The notes beneath the pieces are model-generated. The model ran no database searches. It had not been told where the DNA came from and saw nothing but the letters and a program-made list of their open reading frames with translations. From Dipteronia dyeriana (taxonomy: Eukaryota > Streptophyta > Magnoliopsida > Sapindales > Sapindaceae), in the NCBI GenBank assembly GCA_032871835.1, contig CM065299.1, forward strand, positions 5,675,001 to 5,739,000: a stretch of DNA of 64,000 nucleotides, read 5' to 3'. Numbering within the stretch: the stretch's first letter is position 1; every line of letters starts with the position of its first letter. This document shows, piece after piece, positions 1-16,169 of this stretch. A program made the position numbers and the translations under genes.

Positions 1-281
1 GTAGTGGCAAAAACTCCACTATCATCTAAAAGTGGACTGTCACGATTGGCAACCCATACAACTGTTTCAGTTTGTGAGCCATAGTACCATATTCCAACAT
101 ATCTTCTGTGATCAGAGCTTCCATTAGGAGTAAAGAATCCTAATTCAAATGTTTTTCCCGGCGAAACAAGAGTTTCTCCTTCATTATCTCTAATCAAATC
201 ACCCAATGTTATGGAATCTCTAGCATAGCAATATATAAAAGAAGTAAAGAAGAATCCATAAAAAATGAAGATAGACAACAT
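1..281 (-). CDS. G-type lectin S-receptor-like Ser/Thr kinase, 5' end only (copy A)
   Basis: This is the first coding part of a receptor kinase that continues beyond the left edge of the window. The ATG at 281-279 is the only in-frame methionine after an upstream stop. It opens a hydrophobic signal peptide of about 23 residues ending in CYARDS, followed by the start of a B-lectin (bulb-lectin) domain with the motifs FELGFFTP, RYVGIWYY and VVWVANRDSP. The same motifs sit in the same order in the two downstream copies, so this is a third member of the tandem cluster. No break is seen in the visible 93 codons. The protein would span the plasma membrane, with lectin, S-locus glycoprotein and PAN domains outside and a kinase inside. 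Only the lectin start is visible here, so whether the gene is intact is unknown. Confidence 0.88.
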   Translation of the reverse strand, partial: MLSIFIFYGFFFTSFIYCYARDSITLGDLIRDNEGETLVSPGKTFELGFFTPNGSSDHRRYVGIWYYGSQTETVVWVANRDSPLLDDSGVFAT

Positions 282-1523
282 GTGCACTAGAGATCCTCTA
301 ACGATGAATGTGATGTGATCTGATCCTTTTTATTTTTCTTATCATCATGAAATGATGTAAATATATGTAAGATCTTCTCTGAACTAGGAGGAGAGGCATG
401 TATATTATATTTTTCCCAGGCGTTTTTTTTAAAAATTATATTGGCAAAGACCCCACAAGGTCACTTGGTCAGCAGTTTACAGTGGATTGAGTTGAATAGG
501 GAGAAATGTTTGCACACTCTCTAAAGGTGATAGTGACAACCTTGGATTTTTTTTTGTAAGAATAGATTTAATTGGTGAATAGAAAATTGAGGAAACAAAA
601 AGTAGTGGAACTTACTTCGATGCGTTGTTGAAGAAGCAGCACCGGACAGAGACTTAAAAGAAACTGGATCCGGATGAAAAAACATATAGGGTTCTGCAGG
701 TGATAATACCAAATATCTATATAAGTGAACATGGTGCTTTTAAATCTTTGCAATAGCAGAGCTGTTCTCCAATAAAATTAGCTCTAATACTGAATTAAGT
801 ATTAAATCTTATCGGTAAGGGTCCAAAAATTAATATTTAAGCACATCCTAATAGTAGAAGGTCTTAAGTGCAATGATTTTACTATAAAGTGTGAATTATT
901 GAAATGGAATGCTAGACAGCCAGGTCAAGGTCTTTGGATTTTGTCTGTTTCATCTTTTTATTAATGGTCCTTCTGGTCTTAATTTTCTAATTTTTTTCCT
1001 CTTTTTGAGAGAATGATTAAATATATGATTATGCAGAAAACATTATATAAAAAACATCGATCTCTTTCTTTCAACTTTCCCTGATAGTATCAGTAGCAGA
1101 GCAATGTAGAAGAAAAAAGCATGACAAAAATTGTATTTGTATGTACAAAAGAAGATGGTGGGTGGCATTTGATGTGCATACCTGGCTGATTTTCACGACT
1201 CGGCTTCAAAAAAAAAATGCCCAGTTATATTCTTGGTCATTTTAGTGCAAAAATGTTGAGATATGGATAAGGAAAATCTTCTTTGACATTTCCCTGCTCG
1301 GCCAGACAAATTCAAGGCAATTTCATGTGGAAAGATGATATTGATGTGACCATTTATCTGACACATTGAAGAAGTATGGAAAAGTTCCAGCAGACCATAT
1401 AGTCCTTGACAAGAAATCTTTTGATTAGTCGTGACATGTGCACAATTGTTTGACAAATATGAATACATATGAAAATAAGCATAGTGTACAGGATTTGAAA
1501 TTCATTATGTACAGAATCCACCA
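282..1523. other. Intergenic; upstream region of copy A, with duplicated promoter block
   Basis: No gene is supported here. Around 915-985 there is a block (GTCAAGGT followed by a pyrimidine-rich TTTTTATTAATGGTCCT stretch) that also occurs upstream of copies B (about 5100-5150) and C (about 9370-9420). The tandem duplication therefore carried its promoter region. Short open frames in this interval have no recognisable domains. Confidence 0.6.
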
Positions 1524-4500
1524 TTATCGACCATCTAAACTAACTGTTATTTCATTGGTTGTATGTGCTTTATTACTAGAAGAAGAAGAAGAAGAAAAAG
1601 CCACTGGATAAAACCCTCTCCTTTCAACAAAGGCTGGTCGTTTAGGAGTTGGAAGGGTCACTGTCACGCTGCTAAGTACAGTAATTACATCGGACATGGT
1701 GGGGCGATCATTTGGGTCTTCCTGTACGCATAAAAGCCCAACATTTATGCACTTCAAAATTTCATGGGTTCTACTTTTTGAACCTGCACTTAGTTTCTGG
1801 TACATCATATCCAATGCCTTGTCTTCTTGCCACAATCTCCATGCCTGGAAATTTAAATTTGAAATTGGAAAAATGCAGACATTGGCCAAATTGTCAGTAT
1901 GTATGAAAAGTTAGCACTACTTACGTAACCCAAAAGGCTTAGAGCTTCTTGCGAGTTATAAAATCCCGTGTTCTTTTTTCCACTTATAATCTCAAGTATT
2001 ACTACACTAAAACTGAAAACATCGGACTTGTTTGAAAAAAATCCGTCTAAAGCATACTCTGGAGACATATAACCACTGCATCACAATAATCATTATGATA
2101 TTTCTTGGATTAGCTAAGCAATTTTGTAGAGTTTTTTCTATTACAGTGGATAACCGAAACACTATGCTAGAAAATAAACACACAAAAAAAGAAGTCAGCT
2201 TTAAACTTACTAGGTTCCCACCACTCGATTTGTGCTCCCTTCTGTTTGTTTGCCTTCAAAAATCCTTGCCAAGCCAAAGTCGGAGATTTTCGGGTTCATC
2301 TCCTCATCAAGTAGAATATTGCTCGTTTTTAAGTCTCTATGACTAATTCTCAATCTTGAATCTTGGTGAAGATAAAGAAGCTCTCGAGCAATTCCCAAAA
2401 TAATGTTGAAGCGTATCTCCCAGTCCAACAACTCACCGAGATTAGGATCTGGAAAGGTTTTATCCCCATTAAAGGCATAATATTAGTGACAGTGTTCAAT
2501 TTGTTATCTATCAAAATACACTTTATAGTTGACATACACAGAAATATGAGATTGGTTAGAAGCAAACCAAATAAAAAAAAGTCTAAGCTTCTGTTGGGCA
2601 TAAATTCATAAAGTAAAATCTTTTCATCCCCTTCAATGCAATATCCCAAAAGTCTAACGAGATTCCGATGTTGAAGTCTAGCAATCAACACAACCTCATT
2701 CTTAAACTCCTCCATACCCTGGCCTGAAACTCTCGAGAGTCTCTTGACAGCAATTTTTTGACCTCCTGGAAAGCTGCCCTGGAATCATAAATATAACACT
2801 TGTTACTCTAGTTGCAACAAAAACTAGTGAGTCTGTTGAAGATTACCTTGTAAACAGGGCCAAAGCCACCTTTTCCAAGCTTGTTTGCTTCAGAGAAAAT
2901 ATCTGTTGCAGCTAATATGCTTTCAAAATCAAAGAAAGGTAAATCTATGCCTTTCTTATCTTCATCATTTAACCCTTCCGAGTCTATCAACTCTTTGACA
3001 TGCCTCTGACCATCATAAAAGCGTAGAGGCAGATCACTCGCCCTGTCTTCTGAATCAAAATGCATGGTAACCTTATGTTCTGATTATCCATCAAATATGA
3101 TATGCATAATGCAAACTATTTAGTATTTACCTTGTTTTTCAACTTTTTTTTTCCGTGTGTAGATATAACCAATTGAACATGCCAGAGCAGTCACACTTGC
3201 AAAAACAGTCACCGCAATAACCAGAGGCCAATGCTTGATATGCTTAGTTGTTTTGTAAAAGCTTCCATCTATGTTAATCGGATTAGCTCCTGCCAAAATA
3301 AAAGTTTATAATTAGTACTGCTTAGACAATAACAATGGCAAAACAATTTATCTGCAGGACTTCAAATACCTCAACTCTATCATATAAGAAAAACAAACTC
3401 AACTCAAATTTCTCCCAAACGATTAAGTAAAGCAGACCAAAACGCATTGGTGATGTTATAGGACAGTCAAGAATCAGTAATAATAAAAAAAAAGATTTTA
3501 CTTGAAAGACAAACTAGAAGAAGAGTACCAGCATCTATATTGGGCTGACGGAGAAGGATTTCGCGTACTCCATCAGCTTCGCCCTCCTGAATACTGTCGA
3601 GTTTCTCCCAAACCCAGCATGTTGTACTTCCATTATACGAATATGCCTGACAGCTGCAGTCATTCAAACAAACCTCTCTGCACAGTTTTTTACTATTGAT
3701 CTCAAAATGCTTTTCTGGCTTTCCGACTTTAATCACTTTCAAGGGCAAGAAGGTTAGGGCCTTCTCTTTGCTATCGCATAGAGGCATTTTTATGCGGCAC
3801 CCTTCAGAATATTCTCCAGCGTTCCAGCTTTCAGGCGAAACAGGCTCAAAACCTTGCAAACATCAGCACCTTAACCCATTATTTATATTGCAGATTGCAG
3901 AGTCTCCACAAGTTCTAAACACACTGCATCGATCCCTCGGTTCATACCAGTACAAATTCCAAGGAGCTGATTCTGCAAGTCGGGTAAAATATTTTATCTG
4001 CCCAACAGAATTTATCACCAGCCTCATGTTAGTCTGGTTTTGAATAAATGCTTACGGGTCGAAACTAGATGCATTTGATAACAGAGTGGACACAATAGGA
4101 AGAATATCATCAGACATGAAATTTCCTGAAACTCGACTTTTGAAGTAATAACTCGATTGTTCCCTCTTTATGATGTACTGGTTATCTTCCTGCTGGAACT
4201 GATAATCCCCACGTGCTGGGTTAAAGGGACTTGCCCAAGAAGCCAAAACGAGATTTTCATCCATTTTCATTCCTGCAAGAAATGTATCAGTTGGATTTTG
4301 AAAGCTTTCCCAGAAAATTTTGAACGAGCCACTGTCTTGATCTTCTTCTTTACCCAGAACCAGATTTCCAGAATCCAAGAGCTTCACCATCAATTTAGAA
4401 CCTCCATGATTGGTAAGATTGGTAAGATTGGTACTCCAAACCGAGTCGTTATTTCCATCAAATAACACGAGATTGCCATCTTCTCCAATCCCAAAAACGC

Positions 4501-4777
4501 CAGTAGTATTAAACAGCGGACGATCTCGATTGGCAACCCATACAATTGTATTTGGATCAGACCTATAATACCATATTCCCACATATCTCTTGACTAATCC
4601 TTCAATAGGGTTGAATAATCCTAATTGAAATATTTCTCCGGCTGAAATGATAGTTTCTCCATCACTAATTGAAGCATTCAACGTTATGGTATCTCTTGCA
4701 CAGCAGAATGGAACATAAAAAATTATCAGAAAAATGAAGATGCATGTTTTGGATGCAAAGCAGATTCTTCTTGCCAT
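1524..4777 (-). pseudogene. G-type lectin S-receptor-like kinase with two nonsense codons (copy B)
   Basis: Seven exons can be placed from splice sites and homology to copy C: 4777-3529, 3289-3131, 3049-2847, 2778-2568, 2448-2211, 2075-1925 and 1844-1524 (844 codons in total, phases consistent). The order is signal peptide, B-lectin, S-locus glycoprotein, PAN, one membrane span (exon 2), kinase (exons 3-7) and a short tail ending in DGR. Exon 1 carries two in-frame stops, TAA at 4054-4052 and TGA at 3865-3863, both upstream of the membrane span. A full receptor therefore cannot be made without readthrough. The kinase part keeps [11 protein letters not shown], the AVK lysine, HRD and DFG. It has two odd substitutions relative to copy C: a serine before HRD (ISHRD, not IIHRD) and FSFSVV for FSFGVV. 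These fit relaxed constraint. The stops could be assembly errors or allelic, so 'pseudogene' is an inference. Confidence 0.85.
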
Positions 4778-5429
4778 TCCTCTTTTTAGTGTCAAGGATA
4801 CAAGGGTGTGAGTGACAGAGTGAGTAGTTCTAGAATTTCTTTCTAGCAGAAGATTTCTGGTGTTGCTCATTGACCAACGCTGACCATAGACTCTGATTTT
4901 ATCCACATGATTTTCATATAATTTTTTTTCATATAAAATTTTAAAAAGCAATATTTTCCATACAAACGTTGCTAGCACTGGAAATTATTCTTCACGTAAA
5001 AAACAAAACAATGAATTGTCAGGACATTGTTTTCATGATTTGATTTGATTGATACATAACACTAACATATATGGAAGATGAACAAATGTAGTGGGCCAGG
5101 CCACCCAGGTCAAGGTTGTCCATTTTACTTTTTATAATGGCCTTAAAAGCTACATATAAAACAACCTCTTCATTTTTGTCTTTGCTTTTGAATTTTATTT
5201 GACAGGCATTTGTGAAGAAATTTCTCAGTCAGTGACAACCATTGATGCCAATTTCAACATGATTATACATCAGCTTTCATCTTAAACCCAGTTTGAAAAT
5301 ATATAAATGGGATTGGAATGAAGTAAAGATTTTATAAAACTTGGGAGTGAATTCTTATTGATATGGCACGCAAAATCAATGAAACAGATTCATATAATTA
5401 AGTATCAAATAGTAGATTGTCAAATGTTA
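4778..5429. other. Intergenic; upstream region of copy B
   Basis: The sequence from about 4800 to 5270 is similar in order and content to the region upstream of copy C (8830-9520). Shared blocks include TTGCTCATTGACCAA just above the start, GTCAAGGTTGTC, TTTTTATAATGG, and GAAGAAATTTCTC followed by GACAACCATTGATGC. It is the likely promoter of copy B. No coding sequence is seen. Confidence 0.6.
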
Positions 5430-8814
<3,385 letters not shown>

Positions 8815-10014
8815 TTCTCCAGGATCCAAAGTTGAGTGCTTGAAGAATTTCTTTCTACCAGAAGATGTTTTTGTTGTTGCTCATTGACCAATGCTGGCCA
8901 TAGACTCTGGTTAATTCTATCACCAGGATATTTGAAACTTTTACTTTTCAAGCAACACTTTGGTACAGAGAAGACCCGGCCTGTTGACTTGATTATGTTT
9001 AATTAGCAGGTTTTACTGTGCACAGAATCAATTAGTGTCAATAATTCAGTTCATAAAAAGAATGATTTGCATTGTTTTCGTCACCTGATTTTGATTGATA
9101 CATAACATATATAGAAGATGATCAAATGTATAGGGTACACGTACCTTGTAAATATATATCCGCCTTTGCCAATAAAATCTCAAACTGTAGAGTTGCATAT
9201 CAAACCGTGCCCAATAAACCCGTGACTCACAAATCACAATTCAGCTAAAAAAAAAAAGATGGGAGGAGTAACGTTTTGAAACATATCAGCTTAAAAATAA
9301 TAAAAACGTGATAAATTGAGCATTTGATCGGTAATAATTATTAGGTCGGGGGCAAGCTGGCCACCGAAGTCAAGGTCATCTAGTTATTGTCGATTTCACT
9401 TTTTATAATGGTCCTACAGGCTATCATCATCTATGCTTTTGCTTTGGAAATTTCTTTGACAACACCCAGTGAAGAAATTTCTCGGTGACGACCATTGATG
9501 CAAATTTCGACATTGTTATGCATATCTAATCTTTCATCGTACTACCCAGAAATTAATTTTTGAGTGATAAACATAAACCGGTAAAACAATTTCTGTCTAG
9601 CTCTCTCTCTTTGATTTGAAGTTTCTTTGACAGAGTCAGTGAAGACACTAGTCAATGACCTATTGACTTCCAACTTATGCTAACTCGGACATTAAATGCT
9701 CTCAGGGTATATCTCAACTGATAAATGGATGAATCTGGGCATTGGAAAAATGACTCCCAAGTCAGCTATTTGAATCTTATCAATGATAAAAACTTAAAAA
9801 AAAATTAACTGATCTAGATAGATGGATAGATAAATATGTCTAAAATGAAATCTTCAAAATGGAAATTGAATGTGTTGAAGACCAAAAATTTATTAGACTT
9901 TTTTGTGTGGAGACCAGCATTTGATGTGAAAACTGGACCATTCCACACATCTGGCAGTCGGAAACACCGACAAAAAGAGAATTGTCTACTTGTAAGGCCG
10001 GCCCATAGGTATAG
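8815..10014. promoter_or_regulatory. Upstream region of copy C, with internally repeated block
   Basis: The interval is the probable promoter of copy C. Blocks shared with the upstream regions of copies A and B lie at about 9370-9520. A fragment resembling TTTGACA-CAGTGAAGA occurs a second time at 9620-9660, pointing to a small local duplication. Beyond about 9700 no match to the kinase promoters is seen. The junction with the MULE is not sharply defined. No TATA position is asserted. Confidence 0.45.
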
Positions 10015-13000
10015 TTTGAACAAGCGTACGATGCTGTGAAGTTGTGCCTCATTTACATGTTGAACTGGATATTGATGGGGGTGGACGAGAGATTGAAGAT
10101 TCCAGTTTGGCAGTTTCGGTTGGTAGAGGACCTCAATACCTTCGATGTGTTCCCGTGGGGTGCCCACGTCTATAGGCATTCTATATTTTCATTCAAACAT
10201 TCGTTACCACGACGTCGTGAGGAAAGACGGCAGCAATCACAGGGCGATGTTGGACATTCTGTGGAGGGGTACAACATCTACGGTCTATCACACGCCCTTT
10301 TGGTAAGAAATTTGATTTCCAACATGTACATTACATTTCTAATCCAATTTTTTTTTTATAACTGTACTTATATTTGATACAGATATTTGCTTTCGAGGTG
10401 ATCCCCCAACTGGGCTTCGATTTCGGGACTCGAAGAGTTACCGACCTTTGTCCTCGTATGTTGAAGTGAGAGTTAACAAAACAACCCAGAGGGAAGAAGC
10501 TTGACAAGATTTTTAATGCTAGGGTAATTAATTTATTTGTTAATCGTATGCTATATTACTTACTATAAGTAACAATGACATTCATCTAACTAATATTTTA
10601 GATGTCTGCGAGGACGGAATTCGTGCCCACAGCAGCTGAGGCGGTGGCACCATACTTCGCAGGCCTAAGTGAGAGGGGAAGCCCGTATGTGCAGGACGAC
10701 ATGGTTCACCTTCCTACTGTCCCTGATCCGACTACAAGTGCAGTTCGTCCCGATGAGGAGGGTGGGGGTCCGACTACAAGTGCAGGTCCAGATTTTAGTG
10801 GCATGGACACTAGCGGATCTGAGCCATCTCCTCGGCGAGTGAGGCGTAGAAAGGTTCGGTTTACCACGCCAGGAAATGGTACCGATACGGGGGATTCCCA
10901 TGTAGGCGTTGCACTTGATGGGGAGGTAAGTTGATATGGTAGTTTTTTTTTTACAGGATGACGCATGATTGTTTTAGTATTAACAATGTTGCATGATTTC
11001 AGGCCCGTTTAGAACAGTAGTTGAACGAGTTGTGTGAAACCCTCTGAAAGAGTGAGGATGATCGACAACAACAGCACCGGGAGTTGCTGGAGTTGATCCG
11101 GAAGAGCGAGAAGGATCGACAGCAACAACATAGGGAGTTGCTTGCATTGATCGGGGGCTTTCAGGGCTTCAGGCTGCATATGTATGACCATACACATGAT
11201 CCACATACCAGAGGGGCAGATCTGGAGAGAGGGGCTCAGTCTCCTCATCCCCCTCCCCCTCCCTCTCCCCCTCCCCCTCCCCTTCCCATTCCCCTTCCGA
11301 GCGAGAAGCCGGCCCCCCTCCTGCTCATAGCGATTCGCAGGCTCCCCCTCCACCTCGGAACAAGCAGCAGACTCCCCCTTCACCACCTACTGAGGAGTTA
11401 GCTCCCCCTCCACCGACGACCGAGCAACAGCCTCCCCCTCCCCATTCACCGATGACAGAGCACCAGGCTCCCCATCCCCCTTCACCGACGAACGAGCAGC
11501 AGACTCCCTCTCCCCTTCCACCTCCACCTACACCTCCACCTCCACCTCCGAGAGAGGAGCCGGCCCCCCATCCCTCTCGAAGTGAAGAGCAGGTGCCCCC
11601 TCCACCACCTCCACTCGAGCAGCAGGCTCCCCATCCCCCGTCCTCATCTCAGCATACCCCGTCGGGGGGAGTTCGACAGCAAAGGCGTGTACTGAAGCGC
11701 GTTTGGCAGTTGCTTAGCCCGTACACTGATCTGTGTCAACCTAAGAGGGCGAGGGTAATACTAGAGGGATTTGAGCACGTATTTAATCCCGAGGAACTGG
11801 TGGACGGTGACCAATTAAAGGCTTACCGAGCCTTCAAGAAGAACGTAAACGAGGAACTGTAAGTAAATTTCTTTGTTATTTAGGTGGTAATTTTTCTTGT
11901 AATGCATTATATAAATATGTAGATGATGAAACATTAATGATGACGTGATGTTGATTTGCTAGCGCCGGTTGATGTTGCATGGTTCCATCGGTTGCAGACC
12001 AACTTCATGGATATTGATGATGAGGTACGTGGGACCGTACCGTTAATTCTGTTTATAGTATTTGTTTTAGATGTGTAAGCCTCCTAACATATCTTGACGT
12101 GTTTATATTCCCAGTATATGGATGCGTACCTCCATATTCTTCTGAAGCATCAATGGATTTTCCTGAATATGTACAGTCAGATGGTCAACATATTGGACTT
12201 GCAATTTTTTGTAAGTATTGAAATTAGTAATGATTACACATGCTTGTATATTTGTATGGAAAACAGTAATAACTTTGAGTTTTTGTTTCTACAGACCTTT
12301 CTGGAGCATCAGTACATGAAAATGATGCCTCTTGATTCTCGCGGGCAGATCACCCCGAGACGTTGGAATCTTTTGAGGTCATGGTGGAAGGATGACGACC
12401 TGACGACGGTGCTTGGGGGTACCCCGAATGGATGTCGCCTGTGGCACGAGGTTGACATGGTAAGTGTTAACTGGCATGGTTTGCAATTGCATATATAGTT
12501 GTCTTTGTACATCCTAACACATGTTGTTTATGTTTAAAGGTCCTGATACCGTGTAAAATTGGGCGGCAACATTGGCTACTGGTGACTGTGGACCTCACAT
12601 GCGGGAAGATGTTCATAGTCGACCCCTGGAGACAGGAGGTCCCAACTCATATCCGGAAGCAGCAGGTAGCCCCGTTGCGCTACTTTGTGCCCTCAATGTT
12701 GAATCAGGATGGGTTTCATACTGCATGATCGGTTGGACTTAAGAAATTTGAGAAGGCAAGTAAGGCGTTTGATGTCAGCCTGATGTCGGAAAAACATGTC
12801 CCCCAGCAGAAGAAATCGTAAGACATTTCGTAATAGTATCTTTAAGATTATATTATTATAAACCTAATGTTTTATTAATGCTTTTTAATGTGTCCAACTG
12901 CAGGGGTAACTGTGGTCCCCACATGTTGAGATTGATCGAGTACTTACTGGCGGACATAAAGGATTTCGATTGGTCGGAAGATGATATGGGGATCATTTGG

Positions 13001-13036
13001 GAGAAGATGACCGTTGAAATATTTGCAAACTCCTAG
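10015..13036 (+). pseudogene. MULE-encoded ULP1-like (C48) cysteine protease with DUF1985-like N-terminal part
   Basis: The visible gene starts inside an exon (acceptor ATAG before 10015). Exons can be followed at 10015-10302, 10383-about 10522, 10602-10926 and 11003 to about 11860, with small exons to 13036. The N-terminal part (WILMGVDER, LSHALL, GTRRVTDL) matches the DUF1985-type region common in these transposon proteins. A long proline-rich stretch with repeated Glu-Gln-Gln-Ala-Pro units occupies about 11240-11660. The C-terminal part is a ULP1 fold with His in HWLLVTVDL (12570-12572), Asp at 12591-12593 and catalytic Cys in NCGPH (12911-12913). In-frame stops occur at 10467-10469 (TGA), 11018-11020 (TAG) and 12726-12728 (TGA), and the proline tract shifts frame. 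In cells ULP1 enzymes cleave SUMO; the role of transposon copies is unknown. Confidence 0.82.
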
Positions 13037-13064
13037 CCCATTTAGAGTTATTTAGTTATTCATT

Positions 13065-13195
13065 TGTATACGTACCAATTATTTTGTATATGTACCAAAT
13101 ATTTTGTATATTTACAAATTCTTTTGTATATGTACCAATTGTTTTGTATATTTACCAATTCTTTTGTATATATCCCAATTCTTTTGTATAAAAAT
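13065..13195 (+). repeat. Short tandem repeat between the two convergent MULE genes
   Basis: Six to seven imperfect copies of a roughly 22-bp unit, TTTTGTATATGTACCAATT, lie between the stop of the ULP1 gene and the stop of the transposase gene. The location fits a shared 3' region. Confidence 0.8.
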
Positions 13196-13338
13196 GTTTA
13201 CGTTTGTATATATTCAAATCATATTTACACAAAATTGCATTTCAGTCTCAAATCAAATTTAAATACAATTGCATTTTAGTTAATGAACAAGTCATACGAG
13301 TTCAAATTATCACAATGTCATCATGATAACGCATCAAA

Positions 13339-16085
13339 TCATTCCACGATGGAGTCTCTAGTAGGGCACGTATGTCTGTTGTGACCAACCGTATGACAGA
13401 TACTACACTTGCATCTGTATTCCTCAGGAATAACTATGCTCGGACCTTCATTACTTAAAGTTGGGTTAGAACATCTCCTCGAATTATGCTCTGGTTGTCG
13501 ACATCGTCTACAATTCTGTGTAGTTGTTCTCTCCGAAGACGAGATACGGCATGAAGCCCTCGGTCGGTATGCTTGTCTCCTGGAGCTTGGATTCAAAACG
13601 ACTCTCTTAGCGATGTCAGATGGCACAATCCAAGTGGAAGGATGTCCAACCGGTATAATAGGAACCGAGTAGGCATCAATAAGTGTTTGTCGCTTGTAGT
13701 AGTCCACACAGAGAGATGTGAAATCCATGTTTCGGTCCCTGTAAAAACATTAAAAACGATAAGATTCACGTATAAGTAATATTAACCATACACAAAATTG
13801 TATCATGTACCTTGCGGCAGCGAGAGCGTGAGAATATGGAAGAAGGTCCATTTGAAATTTGTTTCATGCACAGGTCTTCCGGGCTAAGTTAACGGTCCAC
13901 TGTTTGTCAGCCCGCTTCATCGAGAATATATTCCAGTCAACTGGATTAACGGTCATAAAATTGCACTTATCAACACTTTTGAGGATCACAAGATGTGCTG
14001 CGTTGGTCAACTGATGACGCATGGATTGTGTAGCCCTATACCGATCATGAAACCAACGTTGTAGCATATTCCTAATGAACTCTGCCAAAGTCAACATAGG
14101 CAGTTGCCGTGCAAATTTAAGGCATGAGTTTATGCATTCTGCAGCATTTGTTGTCATGACCTTATACCTTCTGTCGGGGCAGTGTACACGAGACCACTTG
14201 TGTGGACCGGTATCAATTACATATTCATATGCATTCGGGTGCAAGTTTTGTAACTCTTCCATATGCCGGTTATATTGCAACTCGGTGTACGCTTGGGCTG
14301 CTTTGTCCATTATTGCGGCAACATCCTTTCTATGATATCGCTTCTTAATATTTTTATAAAAGTGCTAGCAATATATGGTATGGGTGGCATAAGGGAACAC
14401 TATAGAAACTCCTGTTTCAATGCTTGCATGTCGATCAGAAATGAAAACCAAATCATCTATATGGCCGAGGGCACCTTTCAAGCAATCCAAAAACCACTCC
14501 CATTATAGGTTGTTTTCCTAGTCACCGTACCAAAAAACAATTGGATAAACATGTTCATTCTCATCTTGTGCAGTTGCAACAAACATTGTGCCCTCGAATC
14601 TACCCTTTAAATGGGTACCATCATCGGCAATAACTGGACGCATACACCTCTGGAATCCTCTGAGTGAGGCACCCAACGACATGAAAAAGTATAAAAATTT
14701 ACCATTTTCATCTCACTGTAAGTCAGTAATCATTCCGGGATTTTGTTGTTCCAACACGTAACCGAATGATGACAGCAGTTGGAAACTTTCCTCATGTGTT
14801 CCATAGGTCAGTGACAATGCATATGTGCCTTACTGTACATTATTTGGATGTCATAAATTATTTTCATGTCGGCGATTATGTCCTTCGGACGCATTAGTCG
14901 ACCATCCTGTTGCTGCAATCTAGGTGCAACCACTTCTCCAATTATGACTGCAATAGCTTGTCGATGGCGACGGTGAATCTCCTCCAACGGACAAGTGTGT
15001 TCGTTGATAAAACTTCTTACTTGAAAGTATGTCGCTTCATCTCTCCTAACCGTTTTTAACTTCCACGTACAGTTGTCCATCAAACAAACCAGATGTAATG
15101 TTGTCTTATTCGACCTTTTCACTTTCCACTCGAAGTTGTGCCGTATTGCAAAATGCCCAGCTAATCTCTTCAAATCCTTTTTAGTAGGAAAAAATTGACA
15201 TTTATATATCATGCTGGTAGGTTCATCTTCTACCAAGTTCCTGCTTCCACCCATACCAAACGAGTATGATTTTGTTCCTGGAATAACCCACATTCTGGTA
15301 TTCTCAGAATCAGCTGGAGTTACATCAGGCCGGACCTCAGATGTCCTAGATATATGTACTGTTGTGGAACTACAACTATGTACATGTCTTGCACGTCTTT
15401 CCGTTTCGAACGGTTCTTCATCTTCCTCGTTGTTCGCTACATTATGTACCAGATGCAAATTTGGTTCATTACCCACCTCATGGATTGGTAAGTTATGAGG
15501 TTCATTGTTCCGCTCATTGTTCATGTCATTGTACATCTCATTGTATTGGTGGTTGTACTGCCCAACATTCATTTCAATATGACAACCGAAATCATCGTCC
15601 AATTAAGCTCCAACTATATCACCATGGTCGGCTACTTCCGGTGGGACACCACATAGGTTTTCCCTACCGTCAATCCCACTTCTATCTGTGAACAACTGGT
15701 TGCTTCCGTCTGAATATCAAAAATGTTGGGTGTTATCATGAAAAAGGATTTCTTCACTTATGACACCTCATGCAGCCCTCTCAATTAAACTGACACATAC
15801 TTGAGGGATCACCCTATCTACCCCTAACATAAACAAAACATCGTCGTCATTTTTTATAAATGTGCGACATGTTGTCTCGGAAATGATTGATATAGATTGT
15901 AGATCAGCAATGTATTTGTTCACATCGTACTTCACAACGATTTGTACGATCGACACCAGCTCTTCGTAAGTCATATTTCTGGACATATACATTCCTTAGT
16001 TATCAGAACCAAGAAACCTCTGACTTCCATCAGGTAATTGCTCCCATAGACTGTTGTAAGATATTACTAATCTAGCCCGATCCAT
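13339..16085 (-). pseudogene. MULE transposase (MuDR-type), multiply broken
   Basis: Reading from 16085, the frame begins MDRARLVISYN. The MuDR DNA-binding region follows (about 15240-14990, with a CMDNCTWKL motif and a His-Cys end FINEHTC). The catalytic core has its first acidic residues in VIADDGTHLKG (Asp codons 14635-14630) and a second Asp in FISDRH (about 14440). A degenerate SWIM motif ends in SHALAAAR, after which a small intron at about 13808-13741 separates the last exon. That exon carries two zinc knuckles of the CX2CX4HX4C kind (CRRCRQPEHNSRRC and CSICHTVGHNRHTC). Breaks include a TAA before GMYMSRN, stops around 15770-15600, a frameshift near 14810, and stops at 14520-14518 and 14505-14503. 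The SWIM motif is also damaged. The enzyme cannot be made from this copy. Confidence 0.85.
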
Positions 16086-16169
16086 TGTCCTGTGAAAATC
16101 ATCATCACAAACAATTATTAACAAATAAAAAAAATTACTTTTACAAGTACTAAGAATTACAAAAATTTC

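Noticed and set aside
9836..10180. Overlapping open frames on both strands before the ULP1 exons
   Set aside because: No known domain and no splice sites linking them to the kinase or the ULP1 gene.
11240..11860. Proline-rich open frame as an extensin-like wall protein
   Set aside because: It lacks a signal peptide and SPPPP-Tyr motifs, and it lies inside the ULP1 gene of the MULE in the same order as related elements.
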